Positions 8,483-18,637 of a DNA stretch of 64,000 bases are shown here, one piece after another. Origin of the DNA: Bacillus sp. FJAT-25509 (GTDB lineage: Bacteria; Bacillota; Bacilli; Bacillales; Bacillaceae_G); NCBI RefSeq assembly GCF_001420605.1, contig NZ_LJIZ01000002.1, forward strand, positions 23,227 through 87,226. Reading direction: 5' to 3'. The position numbers and the translations under genes were made by a program. The notes under the pieces are model-generated. The model was not told the origin of the DNA, did no database searches, and saw only the letters and a program-made list of their open reading frames with translations. Position 1 is the stretch's first letter. Every line of letters starts with the position of its first letter.

Positions 8483-9265
8483 TTAATTATAATGCATATT
8501 TTTTTCACGATCTTTTGTACGTTCTTCAGTAGATAATTTATTGTACTCAGTAAGGAACTTTTGATAGTTATCGCATACAGGACTAATGTCTCCATACTCT
8601 ACCACTTTTCCGTAATGAATCCATAATCCTTTTGTACAAAAATCTCTTACTTGACCTAATGAGTGACTAATAAAGAAGATTGTTTTTCCTTGTTCTTTAA
8701 AATCATTCATTTTATCTAAGCAACGTTTTGTAAATGTTGGGTCACCAACAGATAATGCTTCGTCAATTACCATAATGTCTGGATCAATATTTACGGAAAT
8801 TGCGAATCCTAATCTTGATCTCATACCGCTTGAATATGATTTAACTGGTTGGTTAATAAACTTACCAATTTCAGCAAACTCAATAATGTCAGGCGTAATT
8901 TTTTCAATTTGTTTTACCGTTAGACCCATCATTAAACCTTTAAGTCTAATATTTTCTAAACCAGTTAGTCGATTATCTAAACCAGCTTGAATCGCAATTA
9001 GTGAAGCAACACCATTTACTTCGACTTCACCTTCATTTGGCATTGTCACACCCGCAATTAAGTTTGACATGGTACTTTTACCAGATCCATTTAATCCAAT
9101 GATCCCTACGATTTCACCTTGTTCAACCTCGAAGGATACATCTTTAAGGGCATGAAAGAATTCGCCACCTTTACCGCCAAAGAATAAATCCTTTAGCTTG
9201 TCGGTCGGCTTACTATACATTTTAAACTTTTTTGTAACATTTTTAAAAATAACTTTTTTTGTCAT
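8483..9265 (-). CDS. tagH: Teichoic acid export ATP-binding protein TagH
   Basis: The ATPase subunit of the ABC exporter that moves undecaprenyl-linked wall polymer across the membrane. It shows Walker A GLNGSGKS (57-64), signature YSSGM, Walker B IMVIDEAL, and H-loop ISHS. At about 260 residues it is a single ATPase domain and lacks the long C-terminal tail of B. subtilis TagH, so it is closer to Wzt/short TagH forms. Start moved from GTG 9274 to ATG 9265, seven bases after AAGGTG. It follows tagG by 12 bases. Confidence 0.9.
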   Translation of the reverse strand: MTKKVIFKNVTKKFKMYSKPTDKLKDLFFGGKGGEFFHALKDVSFEVEQGEIVGIIGLNGSGKSTMSNLIAGVTMPNEGEVEVNGVASLIAIQAGLDNRLTGLENIRLKGLMMGLTVKQIEKITPDIIEFAEIGKFINQPVKSYSSGMRSRLGFAISVNIDPDIMVIDEALSVGDPTFTKRCLDKMNDFKEQGKTIFFISHSLGQVRDFCTKGLWIHYGKVVEYGDISPVCDNYQKFLTEYNKLSTEERTKDREKNMHYN

Positions 9266-9277
9266 TGTGTTCACCTT

Positions 9278-10090
9278 CTATAGGAAATCAACAAATTGCT
9301 TTCTAAACTTGATATGGAAAATAGAGCCAATTGTAAAGATGATTATTAACACTGCCCAAAAATAAACTGTATATTTTGAGAAAATAATATCAGAATGACC
9401 ATATAAAAGAGCTCCACGATAACCTTCTACAATATAATAAAAAGGATTTAATTTCATTATAAAAAATAAAATTTTTGATGCACCAGAACCTCTAGATGGC
9501 TCCCACAGAATAGGAGTTAAATACAAGAGCATTCTAGTAAAGGACTGAATAAAAAGATGAATATCCCTAATCATTGTTGAAAGTGTAGAGGTAAATAGCC
9601 CTAATACAATATTGAATATTAAACCTGCAATCATAAAATAAATCAAAGCAAAAATATTCATTTGATCAAAACCTTGGCTTACAACAACCCCAATAAATAG
9701 AACTCCCATCATAAATACATGGGTATTAAATCTTGAAAGTACTACATAAGTAGGAATGATACTTAATGGGAAATTCATTTTAGAAACGGTCCCAATACGA
9801 TTGAAAATAGAACTTGATCCTTGCATGATTGAGTTACTAATAAAAAACCAAGGAATAAGTCCACAAAGCATCCAAATTAGAAATGGAATACCATTAACTG
9901 GAGCACCGCCTCTTATACCTGTACCGAAAGTTATCCAATATACTGCAATTTGAAATAGTGGGTTTAAGAAAACCCAGATAACGCCAAGTTGGCTATCAGC
10001 ATACTCTTTACGCGTCTCATATGACGATAATCGGAATATGAGTGATAGATTATTAATCTGTTCTTGCAAAACTGTTTTTATACTATTCAT
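9278..10090 (-). CDS. tagG: Teichoic acid ABC transporter permease TagG
   Basis: A 270-residue ABC-2-type permease with six hydrophobic helices, the partner of TagH. The amphipathic entry segment before the first helix (RLSSYETRKEYADSQLGVIW near 21-40) and the tail HIKFRKQFVDFL are typical of polysaccharide/teichoic export permeases. The ATG overlaps the stop of the upstream dehydrogenase (ATGA), so translation is probably coupled and the three genes form one operon. Confidence 0.9.
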   Translation of the reverse strand: MNSIKTVLQEQINNLSLIFRLSSYETRKEYADSQLGVIWVFLNPLFQIAVYWITFGTGIRGGAPVNGIPFLIWMLCGLIPWFFISNSIMQGSSSIFNRIGTVSKMNFPLSIIPTYVVLSRFNTHVFMMGVLFIGVVVSQGFDQMNIFALIYFMIAGLIFNIVLGLFTSTLSTMIRDIHLFIQSFTRMLLYLTPILWEPSRGSGASKILFFIMKLNPFYYIVEGYRGALLYGHSDIIFSKYTVYFWAVLIIIFTIGSIFHIKFRKQFVDFL

Positions 10091-11373
10091 AGATTTACCA
10101 CATTCTCTTTAATTACTTTATTTATATTACCATAGTTTACAAAATTCATTTTTGAACTATTTGAAGGATTAACACAGTTTCTAGTATCAAAAACGATTGG
10201 ATTTTTCATGAAAGGTGCTAATTCATCATAATTCATGTTTTTGAATTCATTATGATCAGTTAATACTAAAATTAAATGAGCATCTTTTACTGCATCTTCT
10301 GCAGATAGAAGTGTAAATGTTTCTGTACTAGCAACGTGTGGATCATGAGCTGCTACAGTAATGCCTTCATTTTTTAATAGTTCAATGATATCCATTGCTG
10401 GACTTTCACGCATATCATCAACATTACCTTTATACGTTACACCAAAAGCAGCAACTTTTGGATGATCAACATTTCCAATAATTTTCTTAACATTTTCAAC
10501 AACATAGCTAGGCATAGATGAATTTGTTTCACGAGAAAGATTGATTATTTTAGCAAGATCAGGTGCTTTTGCCACAATAAAGTAAGGGTCTACTGCTAAG
10601 CAATGCCCCCCAACACCTGGACCAGGTGAATGTATATTAACTCGTGGGTGTTTATTTGCCATTTCAATTACATCTAGTACATTGATATCAAGCGTATTAC
10701 ATACTTTTGTCAGTTCATTTGCTAGTGCGATGTTAACATCACGGAATGTGTTTTCCATTAACTTAGACATTTCCGCTGTTTTTGCATCAGTACGAATAAT
10801 TTCACCTTGTACGAAAGTACTATATACTTTTGCCCCTGCTTCAGAACACTGAGGTGTAATTCCACCAACAATACGGTTATTATATATTAATTCGTGCATA
10901 ATTTGACCAGGTAATACTCGTTCTGGACAATGTACTAAAAATAAATCTTCACCAACTGTAAAACCTGATGCTTCTACTAATGGTTTTACAAAGTCATCCA
11001 TACTACGTGGAGCAATTGTTGATTCCACAATCAATACATTCCCTTTTTGTAAATAAGGAATTGTCGATTTAACTGCACTTAATACGTAAGTTAAATCACA
11101 AGATTTATGCTCATCATCATTATTTGGTGTTGGTACAGCGATAATAAATGCATCAGCAGCTTCAGGTGTTAAAGAAGCTTTAAATAAACCTTTAGACACT
11201 ACATCTTTCACTACTTCTGCCAATCCAGGTTCTTCAATATGAATTTCCCCTGCATTTAGTTTATCTACAACACTTTGATGTATATCTACACCAACTACTT
11301 CTACCCCATGTTTCGCAAACATTGCTGATGTTGGTAAACCAATATATCCTAGACCAATTGTACAAATTTTCAT
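10087..11373 (-). CDS. wecC: UDP-N-acetyl-D-mannosamine dehydrogenase (UDP-sugar dehydrogenase)
   Basis: Predicted to oxidise UDP-ManNAc twice to UDP-ManNAcA with NAD. A Rossmann GLGYIGLPTS at 7-16 opens the N-terminal domain; the catalytic cysteine is C258 in GPGVGGHCLAVDPYF; the C-terminal NAD/UDP domain (about 310-410) has FGVTYKGNVDDMRESPA. The WecC subgroup is favoured over UDP-glucose dehydrogenase by this motif and by the UDP-GlcNAc 2-epimerase gene 9 kb away, but a UDP-glucose or UDP-GalNAc substrate is not excluded. RBS GAAAGAGG. Leads the wecC-tagG-tagH operon. Confidence 0.85.
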   Translation of the reverse strand: MKICTIGLGYIGLPTSAMFAKHGVEVVGVDIHQSVVDKLNAGEIHIEEPGLAEVVKDVVSKGLFKASLTPEAADAFIIAVPTPNNDDEHKSCDLTYVLSAVKSTIPYLQKGNVLIVESTIAPRSMDDFVKPLVEASGFTVGEDLFLVHCPERVLPGQIMHELIYNNRIVGGITPQCSEAGAKVYSTFVQGEIIRTDAKTAEMSKLMENTFRDVNIALANELTKVCNTLDINVLDVIEMANKHPRVNIHSPGPGVGGHCLAVDPYFIVAKAPDLAKIINLSRETNSSMPSYVVENVKKIIGNVDHPKVAAFGVTYKGNVDDMRESPAMDIIELLKNEGITVAAHDPHVASTETFTLLSAEDAVKDAHLILVLTDHNEFKNMNYDELAPFMKNPIVFDTRNCVNPSNSSKMNFVNYGNINKVIKENVVNL

Positions 11374-11615
11374 TTAGATTACCTCTTTCAATAAAATCAC
11401 TTAATTTGTATTAATTACATTAATGCTATTTTATAATTATTTTCTAAAATAGATATACACCGTAACAATAATAATACAATAAATTAATATTTTCAGTATT
11501 ACCCAAATGCGAAATATAATATAAATTTTACAATTTTATATCCACTTAACAAAACTTTTATAAAATTTTTAATACAAATTATTTGGTCCCTATCATTTAA
11601 ATAGATTTTATATCT
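11374..11615. other. AT-rich intergenic region before wecC
   Basis: About 240 bases of very AT-rich DNA that must carry the wecC-tagGH promoter. I see no hairpin with a T-run and no ORF. Confidence 0.35.
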
Positions 11616-13193
11616 TTATACAAATCTTTTAGTAAAACTTTTAAGCTTATTGCCTAAAAATTTAATTCTACCACTAGTACTTACTTCTTTAATAGATAAA
11701 GTTAACTCATGATTTACATAAACAGGTGTAATTTGTTGTTTACCTATAATTGACGATTTTAAGTGAATTCTATCGTTTTTAGAAATTTGAAGATCAGTTT
11801 GATAGGATAATTCTTCTACTTCCGTCTTAATTGAGACTTTCCAATCACCTGATGACAAATACGATAGAATGGGAATCGTTACTGTATTAAAATCAACGTA
11901 TTTATATTGTTTGGAATGCGTTTCTTTACGTTCATTCGTTGCATTATCTACTAGTTTAATGTTGATTTTTTCATTACTTTTTTTATTAGTAAAAACTATT
12001 TCCATACTTTTAATTGTTGATGGGATATTCGCGTAATAAATGGAACCACCAAATGTAAAGATCCCTTTTTCTAAACTAATATTTTTGATGTTTTGACCGA
12101 TAAGAAAAGTATTTTTCGATAAATTAACAGCATAATCTGGAAAATGCTCGATCAAGTATTTATGATACTCACTATTCATTCTTATTTGGTCTTTTGGAAC
12201 ATCACTGTTTGTTAATACATTTAAAAACTTCAAAAAGCCATCTTTGTTTTCATCTAATATTAATTGAAGTAATAACAAATCCCGATTTTTTAAATTAGTA
12301 AAGATCTCCTTATTATTAATTATGTTAATAAAATCAACACAAATATTATATAAAGAAAATTGTTCTTCCTTACTTAATTTAGAAGCTTTAAGATAAATTG
12401 AGTCAAAAAAGAATCTTAATTGTCTATTTTCAATCGTTTTTATCTCTTGTATTAACTCTAATTCATTATAAAGGTTATTTAGTTCGTTTTGCGTTTTTAA
12501 TAATTGTTCGAAAAAACTTAGACTTACTTTTTTTACTAAACTACTATCTAAATCATTTACACGATATTGAATCATATCAATATCTTTCACTACTGTTTTA
12601 TTCGAAAGTAATAAGCTTTTCTCTGTAAAGAGTAAATCTTCGCCTATTCTTAATGATTCATCAAATTGAATATTTTTTTGTAAAATAAACTCTCTTTTAT
12701 AAAGTTTATTCCAAACAGCAGGTGTAAAATGTAGTTCGCTATTTTTTCTTACATGTCTAATGGAAGGTAGATTTTTCTCAAAAACCTTCCCCATATATGC
12801 TAGGCGCCACTTTTTTAAATCATTAAAACAAATAAAATTTCCGATTGCTGTATCTGCATCATTTTCATTTGCTATTTCCAGTAATTTTTCATAAGCACCT
12901 TTAATTGTCAGGTCATCACTATCTAGAAAGGTGATATACTTTCCAGTTGCTTCTTGAATCCCCTTATTTCTAGCGGCACTAGGACCGCTATTTTTTTGAG
13001 AAATGAGTTTGACATTAGGGTGTCTTTCAGTAAAGTTTCTACTTATTTCTAAACTACCATCTGTCGAACCATCATCTACTATAATCAACTCTAAATTATT
13101 CATTCGTTGATTTAGAACTGATTCAATTGTATCTTTAATAAACATTTCGTTATTAAAATTAATTAAGATTACGCTTAGACTGTAAACTGTCAT
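11616..13193 (-). CDS. GT2 glycosyltransferase with C-terminal beta domain
   Basis: About 525 residues. The GT-A domain (1-230) shows VYSLSVILINFNNEMFI at the N-terminus, IIVDDGSTDGS, and the metal-binding TFLDSDD. A helical middle (about 240-360) and a lysine-rich C-terminal region that looks beta-rich (about 380-500) follow, a build seen in teichoic-acid-type glycosyltransferases. Acceptor and sugar unknown. The ATG at 13193 is seven bases after GGGGTG and is preferred to the ATG at 13208, which has no ribosome site. Likely cotranscribed with the two GT4 genes upstream. Confidence 0.82.
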   Translation of the reverse strand: MTVYSLSVILINFNNEMFIKDTIESVLNQRMNNLELIIVDDGSTDGSLEISRNFTERHPNVKLISQKNSGPSAARNKGIQEATGKYITFLDSDDLTIKGAYEKLLEIANENDADTAIGNFICFNDLKKWRLAYMGKVFEKNLPSIRHVRKNSELHFTPAVWNKLYKREFILQKNIQFDESLRIGEDLLFTEKSLLLSNKTVVKDIDMIQYRVNDLDSSLVKKVSLSFFEQLLKTQNELNNLYNELELIQEIKTIENRQLRFFFDSIYLKASKLSKEEQFSLYNICVDFINIINNKEIFTNLKNRDLLLLQLILDENKDGFLKFLNVLTNSDVPKDQIRMNSEYHKYLIEHFPDYAVNLSKNTFLIGQNIKNISLEKGIFTFGGSIYYANIPSTIKSMEIVFTNKKSNEKINIKLVDNATNERKETHSKQYKYVDFNTVTIPILSYLSSGDWKVSIKTEVEELSYQTDLQISKNDRIHLKSSIIGKQQITPVYVNHELTLSIKEVSTSGRIKFLGNKLKSFTKRFV

Positions 13194-13228
13194 TAAATTA
13201 CACCCCATATTAGGAAGTAAATAGTTTT

Positions 13229-14557
13229 TTATCCTACGTTAGTCGCTAACTTTTGACCATTTAAGACTTTGTCATAAATATCGATAAAAATCTTTTTCTC
13301 ATTATTCCAGTTGTAATGATGACGTGCTTCTAAACAATTCGCACTCATTTTATCCCTTTTTTCTGGGTGATCTAAAAGATAGTTCACACCTTCAGCAATT
13401 GAATCAACTTCATGTGAATCAACACATACACCGACATTTTCTTTTTCAACAACCTTTTGAATCTCAGGAAAGCTACATGCTACAACTGGTACACCACTCA
13501 TCAAATACTCAAACAACTTATTAGAAGATGCAGAGTAATGATTGAAATTAATATTATTTAATACTTGAAAACCTAGATAAGCATTTCGAGTATAATTTAA
13601 AAGCTCATCTACTGGAACTTTATCGATAAATTTCACTCGATTTTCTAAATTCAATTGATCTACTAAATCTAAAAGTACAGGCTTAATTTTACCGTCTCCG
13701 ATAAATACAACTGTCCCTCGTTTAAACTGAGGAGTAGCCTTAACGATTAGCTCTAAGCCACGCCCTTTTTGAATCCCACCTTGATACAACAAAATAGGTT
13801 CATTCGGATCTAATCCAAGCACTTCATGTAAATTGATTGCCTTTTTTTCTTCAGGTTTTGAAACGAATGGATAGTTATGGATCACCTCAGGTAAATCAAT
13901 ATGATATAAATCTTGAGTGTATTTCGCACGAGTATAATTTTCATGAATCATAATATCGATGTAGCGTATTAAAAACTTTTCAATCTTACCAAAGATTGGA
14001 TTTTCGTAGCCAGATCGACTAGATTGTACTTCATGTGAATCATACACTAATTTACTACGATGAAATACTTTAGCACATAAAATACCTTGTGGTAATGTAT
14101 TTAAATCATTTGCATGGTATATATCATATTTCTTTTTACTGCCATGGTAGATCATTTGAAGAATATTATAACCCCTCGTTAAAATCACTCTTACATAACG
14201 ATTCCCAAATAATATAATAACAGCTGCAATAATAATCGTTGCAATGATGTTAACAAATAACCCAGCAACTAATAAGATTGCCGCAAGTAATTTTGTCATT
14301 ATATTTGATTTAAAGAAAATGATGAGCTTTGCACAAAAGTTGATTAGATGATAGATTCCAAATGGTAAACGATTATTTACACGAATGACATTAAAACCTT
14401 CTTCATATCTTTCCCTCTTCGGTAATGTATCCGAATCATCGTGTAATGCAATTAAATCTACATCATAACCTACTTCGGCTAATGCTGAACACTCACGTAA
14501 TACACGCGCGTCATTTGTAAAGTGGTTAAACACAAATGCACAAACTTTCTTATTCAT
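13229..14557 (-). CDS. GT4 glycosyltransferase with internal hydrophobic segments
   Basis: 442 residues, GT-B fold. The N-terminal domain has FNHFTNDARVLRECSALAE near 10; the C-terminal domain has YQGGIQKGRGLELIV near 255 and the donor-binding FEYLMSGVPVVACSFPEI near 360. An unusual feature is a long hydrophobic stretch (about 70-125, with two possible membrane helices) inserted in the N-terminal domain, which would anchor it to the membrane. AGGAG lies seven bases before the ATG. The gene overlaps the previous one by 8 bases. Confidence 0.82.
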   Translation of the reverse strand: MNKKVCAFVFNHFTNDARVLRECSALAEVGYDVDLIALHDDSDTLPKRERYEEGFNVIRVNNRLPFGIYHLINFCAKLIIFFKSNIMTKLLAAILLVAGLFVNIIATIIIAAVIILFGNRYVRVILTRGYNILQMIYHGSKKKYDIYHANDLNTLPQGILCAKVFHRSKLVYDSHEVQSSRSGYENPIFGKIEKFLIRYIDIMIHENYTRAKYTQDLYHIDLPEVIHNYPFVSKPEEKKAINLHEVLGLDPNEPILLYQGGIQKGRGLELIVKATPQFKRGTVVFIGDGKIKPVLLDLVDQLNLENRVKFIDKVPVDELLNYTRNAYLGFQVLNNINFNHYSASSNKLFEYLMSGVPVVACSFPEIQKVVEKENVGVCVDSHEVDSIAEGVNYLLDHPEKRDKMSANCLEARHHYNWNNEKKIFIDIYDKVLNGQKLATNVG

Positions 14558-15767
14558 GGATTTCCTCCATCACTTGAATTAACACATTAATATTCGTTTT
14601 CCATCTTAAATTTTTATAAGCATAATTGTATCCATTCTCACCAAGAGTTTTTCTTGCTGTAGGATTATTTGCTAATTCAATTATTTTTTCATACAACTCT
14701 TGTACTGATCCCTCTTTCAGAGCAATACCACAATTTGCACTTTCAATAATTTCACCTGCATAACCTGATACATTTCCAATAATAGGTTTCTTTACGCTCA
14801 TATAATCGATGATTTTTCCAGGTAATACAGTTTTAAAAACTTCCTGTTCAACAAGACTGACATATGCAATATCAGATTCTGATACGATTTTAAGTGTATC
14901 ATTACGAGACTTTGCAGTGTGTAATGTTACGTTTTCTAATTTTTTATCTTCAATATATTTTTTTACTTCATTCGTATTTTTACCGTACCCTACAATCGTA
15001 AAAAATATATTTTGATTTTCCTTGAACATTTCAGCAACACTTAAAAGTTTGTTCAAGTCTTGAGCAAAACCTAGGTTACCTGTATAAGTAACTTCAATTT
15101 TTTTGCGATCCTCATTATTCGGAACTTCAATAGAAAGTTCTTCTTCAGATAGTGAGTTTGGAACGAACTTGATTTTGTCAGCCGGGACATTTTTATTTGT
15201 CATATAGTTAATAAAGCTGCGACTATTAACTATGATTCTTGTTGCTTTTTTATATAATAGTTTTTCTACTTTATATGCCGTAGATAGGATTAATTTATTG
15301 GAGAATACTTTTACACCTACTAAGGATTCTGGCCATAAATCCCTAATATCTAATATTAAAGGTGCTTTTAATCTCCACTTTGCGATTAATCCAGCAATAC
15401 CAACGAAAATTGGTGGTGATGTTACAAAAATATAATTGAATTCCTTTTTATATTTAAAAATAGCTCCTATAAAACGGAACATAACTTCTAAGTATAAATA
15501 AAGTCTCTTAATAATACTTGTAGAATGAGTCTTAATTGATGTATCAACTCGAACAATATCATCTTCATCGATTAGCTTTTCATTCCAGAATCGCTTATTT
15601 TCATAAAGTTCGCGGCTTGGATATCTAGGGTGTAAAGTAAGTACCTTCACATCGTAATTTTTTTCTTTTAATTCTAGATAAATATTTTTTAATCGATTTG
15701 CAGCACTCCCAATTTCAGGATAGAAGTGTTGAGTAATTAATAAAATTTTCTTTTTGTTAGCTGTAAT
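14550..15767 (-). CDS. GT4 glycosyltransferase with apparent AUU start
   Basis: A GT-B glycosyltransferase of about 405 residues. A GTG at 15650 would give a protein lacking the first beta-alpha unit of the fold. The open frame extends 39 codons upstream and encodes just that unit (KKKILLITQHFYPEIGSAAN). No ATG, GTG or TTG lies in the extension at a usable place; an ATT at 15767 is nine bases after a perfect AGGAGG (15777-15782), so I place the start there. The C-terminal domain has YTGNLGFAQDL and the donor site near LPGKIIDYMSVKKPIIG. Product and acceptor unknown. Confidence 0.75.
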   Translation of the reverse strand: MTANKKKILLITQHFYPEIGSAANRLKNIYLELKEKNYDVKVLTLHPRYPSRELYENKRFWNEKLIDEDDIVRVDTSIKTHSTSIIKRLYLYLEVMFRFIGAIFKYKKEFNYIFVTSPPIFVGIAGLIAKWRLKAPLILDIRDLWPESLVGVKVFSNKLILSTAYKVEKLLYKKATRIIVNSRSFINYMTNKNVPADKIKFVPNSLSEEELSIEVPNNEDRKKIEVTYTGNLGFAQDLNKLLSVAEMFKENQNIFFTIVGYGKNTNEVKKYIEDKKLENVTLHTAKSRNDTLKIVSESDIAYVSLVEQEVFKTVLPGKIIDYMSVKKPIIGNVSGYAGEIIESANCGIALKEGSVQELYEKIIELANNPTARKTLGENGYNYAYKNLRWKTNINVLIQVMEEIHE

Positions 15768-15899
15768 ATTAATACACCTCCTAAACAGTAATATTACATT
15801 CGGAAACTACAAAACAAGAGGTATTGTAACATAATTAGACCTATAATTCCATTAAATGCCCATTGTATTCATGTTACAGTTTGACAAACTCTGTCGATA

Positions 15900-15932
15900 A
15901 AAGAGAGACTGTCCAAATTTGAACAGTCCCTC
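15900..15932 (-). terminator. Terminator of the large GT2/TagF gene
   Basis: GACTGTcCAAA pairs with TTTGaACAGTC, nearly perfect; on the minus strand CTCTCTTTT follows. It starts 15 bases after the stop of the gene at 15947. Confidence 0.7.
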
Positions 15933-15946
15933 GTTGATCACATCGA

Positions 15947-18637
15947 TTACTTTAAACCATTTTCAATTTCTAAAATTTCATCAAATACCCTTTGAGAATT
16001 ATGACGATCTGTATAAGCATAGAAAGAATCAACACGTTCTTTGTATTTGTCTTCCATTTCACACTGATTAGCCATATATGAGATAAATTTATCCACTAAC
16101 ACATCGTGGTTATCGATAATATCCCCAAAGCCCATCGTCTCAAAGTTAAAATAACCTTTTTCAAAATGATAGTAATCATATTGATAGTAGATAACTGGTT
16201 TTTTCTGATATGCAAAATCAAAAGCAACAGAAGAATAATCTGTCAGTAAGATACTCGATTCATTAAATAGTTTTTGATAACTTGTGTTATATTCAGCAAA
16301 TTGAACATAATCATTTTTATCAAAATCTCTGTTTTGAATTTGAATCTCTGGATGTGGGAAAAAGATAATTTTGTAATTATTCTTTTTCGCAAAATCGATT
16401 AATCTCGGATCATTAATCAAATCATTGTAACGCTTAAAATACTCTGATTTTTTGAATGCTTCATTATAAGGTCTTACCCCTAAAGCCTGGTTTTTTCTTA
16501 GAACTAAATTCTGTCTCCAAGTAGGCATAATTAAAATTTGTTTTTGGTCATTATTAACTAGACCATCATATCTTGGAAAACCAGTTAATCTTATATTTTC
16601 ACTTGTATAGCTATAGTCACCCTCAATTAAAGATTGAGCTTCCAAGTGAGCTGAAGTAAACATTTTACGAATGTTTTTATTAAATCTATTTAACCAATGT
16701 GTTAAGTTGGCCATTGTAATACCATGTTGTAAGAAAATATAATCAAACGTCATCAAATCACGATAATAAATCTCCGCTTTAAAGAAAGGATTCGTTACCC
16801 ATTGGTCTGCATGGGACGAAATAACTTTTGACGCTCTTAACATTAAGAATTTATGCTTATAAGAACCATAAGGAACGACATTTCCTACTTTTGAAATTCT
16901 TTCAAAATCAGGTGCGTCTTTTTTGATGACATAATAATTTTTAATTGATTTTTGCTGAGAATTAGCAAATTTAAATAATCGTTCTGCATTATCATCTGCT
17001 TTATCTTGTCGATCCATGAATAACCATACTGGTTTTGACTCTAGCTTTCTCAATGTCTTTGCGACAAGTCTCGTAACGATTGCCTTTTTCGCATGAACTG
17101 AACCAAGTTTCCATAAACCACGCATAATCTTAAGTTCGTTAATAAGCTTTTTGGCACCACTTTTTTTCGTTCCCTTTATATGATGCGTTCTGCAAGAGTA
17201 GATATATCTTTCTTTTGCTGAATAAGAACCTCTAATTCTTTTTGAAAGACCTGTAAATTTATTCACATTATAATTTACTTGAACTTGTACTCCATCAACT
17301 TCAACAAAAAATTCGATTTTATATTCATTTGGAAGTTTAGAGAAAGGAATTGAAATTTTGAATCCCTTATATTGTTTAATAATTTCATCTAAACTTTTAT
17401 ATTGATTAACCGTACGATCTACATCTTCGCCTACATAATCAACACCATTGATCTTAGCGATAATTTTACATTCTTCACGATCAAATAACGATCCAAAGAA
17501 CCCTTCAATCATAAGGTTTGAATTCTTTTCTTCAATAAATTCGATTGTAACTTTGTTTTTAGATAGCTTAGTAACTAAGTACTCGTCACGATATAATCCT
17601 ATATCTTGACCTTGCTCTAGTTCTTCAATCGATTTTGTAAAAACTTCTTTTAAAGGTATATTGTGTTTAAGACTTAGTGCAAAATGTAAATAGAACTGAC
17701 TAATCTTTTTCGTTTTTAAAATTACTTCATCGTCGATATAAGTCAAAATTTCTTTTATCTTATTTTTAAATTCAATATAGTCTTCATCACTTAATGGAGT
17801 ATCTGCCTGGCTTTTAATAGAAAACTTCCATTTTAAATCATGCATGATTATATATTGAATATACTCGGGTAATTCCCCAACTTGTTCAATACTTTTATGA
17901 ATAAGATCTAAACTAAACGTATCTAATGAATGGATAAACCAGTCATTTTTCATAGCATTTTGCATTGCCGAAGTACCGTCATTTCTTAAACGGTAGTTGT
18001 AACTAGCATTTTTTAAAACACCATATTTATTTTTCTCTAAAATAACATGGCTTACTAACTTACAATCCTCACCAATTCTACAATTACGGTCAAATTGATA
18101 TTTCTTCATTAAATCACTTTTAATAAAAGCTGAAGCTGCGTGAGTTAATAATAGATTTGGTTGTTCAATGATATCAATCACTCGAGTTCTACCAAATTTA
18201 TTGTTTAATGTGTGATTACCCGTTCTAGCTTCAAAGAATTTAATTGGAATCGCAACAAGATCAATCTCTTCTTCGTGCTCTTCAAAGAATGTATACACGT
18301 TTAACAATGTATCAATTGAAATCGTATCGTCTGGATCAAGAAACTGAACATATTTTCCTTTGATATAATCTATTCCATAATTTCTAGCGCTACTTACTCC
18401 ACCGTTTGGCTTCTTTAAATATTGAATATTTTTAGGATATCTATTTTGATAATCTACACAGATTTTTTCGCTATCATCTGGACTTTCATCGTTAACTAAA
18501 ATAAGTTGTATATTTTCTTCAAAACCTATTGTTTGGTTTATTACACTATCAATAGCCTCTACAAGAAATTTTTCAACATTATATATTGGCATAATGATTG
18601 AAAATAGATAATCATGACTTTTATCAATAGAATTCAT
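15947..18637 (-). CDS. Fusion: GT2 glycosyltransferase + TagF-type glycerophosphotransferase
   Basis: An 896-residue two-enzyme protein. Residues about 10-230 are GT2 (FSIIMPIYNVEKFL; LVNDESPDDS; VQFLDPDDT). Residues about 380-500 are a beta-rich linker. Residues about 530-890 are a CDP-glycerol:polyglycerophosphate transferase-like domain: WLFMDRQDKADDNAERLF, LQHGI near 690, GFPRYDGL, ILIMPTWRQN, FFPHPE, and LLTDYSSVAFDFAY. It is expected at the membrane face, adding a sugar and a polyol phosphate to the same wall polymer. Glycerol or ribitol phosphate cannot be told apart. ATAGGAG precedes the ATG. Transcribed alone, with its own terminator. Confidence 0.85.
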   Translation of the reverse strand: MNSIDKSHDYLFSIIMPIYNVEKFLVEAIDSVINQTIGFEENIQLILVNDESPDDSEKICVDYQNRYPKNIQYLKKPNGGVSSARNYGIDYIKGKYVQFLDPDDTISIDTLLNVYTFFEEHEEEIDLVAIPIKFFEARTGNHTLNNKFGRTRVIDIIEQPNLLLTHAASAFIKSDLMKKYQFDRNCRIGEDCKLVSHVILEKNKYGVLKNASYNYRLRNDGTSAMQNAMKNDWFIHSLDTFSLDLIHKSIEQVGELPEYIQYIIMHDLKWKFSIKSQADTPLSDEDYIEFKNKIKEILTYIDDEVILKTKKISQFYLHFALSLKHNIPLKEVFTKSIEELEQGQDIGLYRDEYLVTKLSKNKVTIEFIEEKNSNLMIEGFFGSLFDREECKIIAKINGVDYVGEDVDRTVNQYKSLDEIIKQYKGFKISIPFSKLPNEYKIEFFVEVDGVQVQVNYNVNKFTGLSKRIRGSYSAKERYIYSCRTHHIKGTKKSGAKKLINELKIMRGLWKLGSVHAKKAIVTRLVAKTLRKLESKPVWLFMDRQDKADDNAERLFKFANSQQKSIKNYYVIKKDAPDFERISKVGNVVPYGSYKHKFLMLRASKVISSHADQWVTNPFFKAEIYYRDLMTFDYIFLQHGITMANLTHWLNRFNKNIRKMFTSAHLEAQSLIEGDYSYTSENIRLTGFPRYDGLVNNDQKQILIMPTWRQNLVLRKNQALGVRPYNEAFKKSEYFKRYNDLINDPRLIDFAKKNNYKIIFFPHPEIQIQNRDFDKNDYVQFAEYNTSYQKLFNESSILLTDYSSVAFDFAYQKKPVIYYQYDYYHFEKGYFNFETMGFGDIIDNHDVLVDKFISYMANQCEMEDKYKERVDSFYAYTDRHNSQRVFDEILEIENGLK

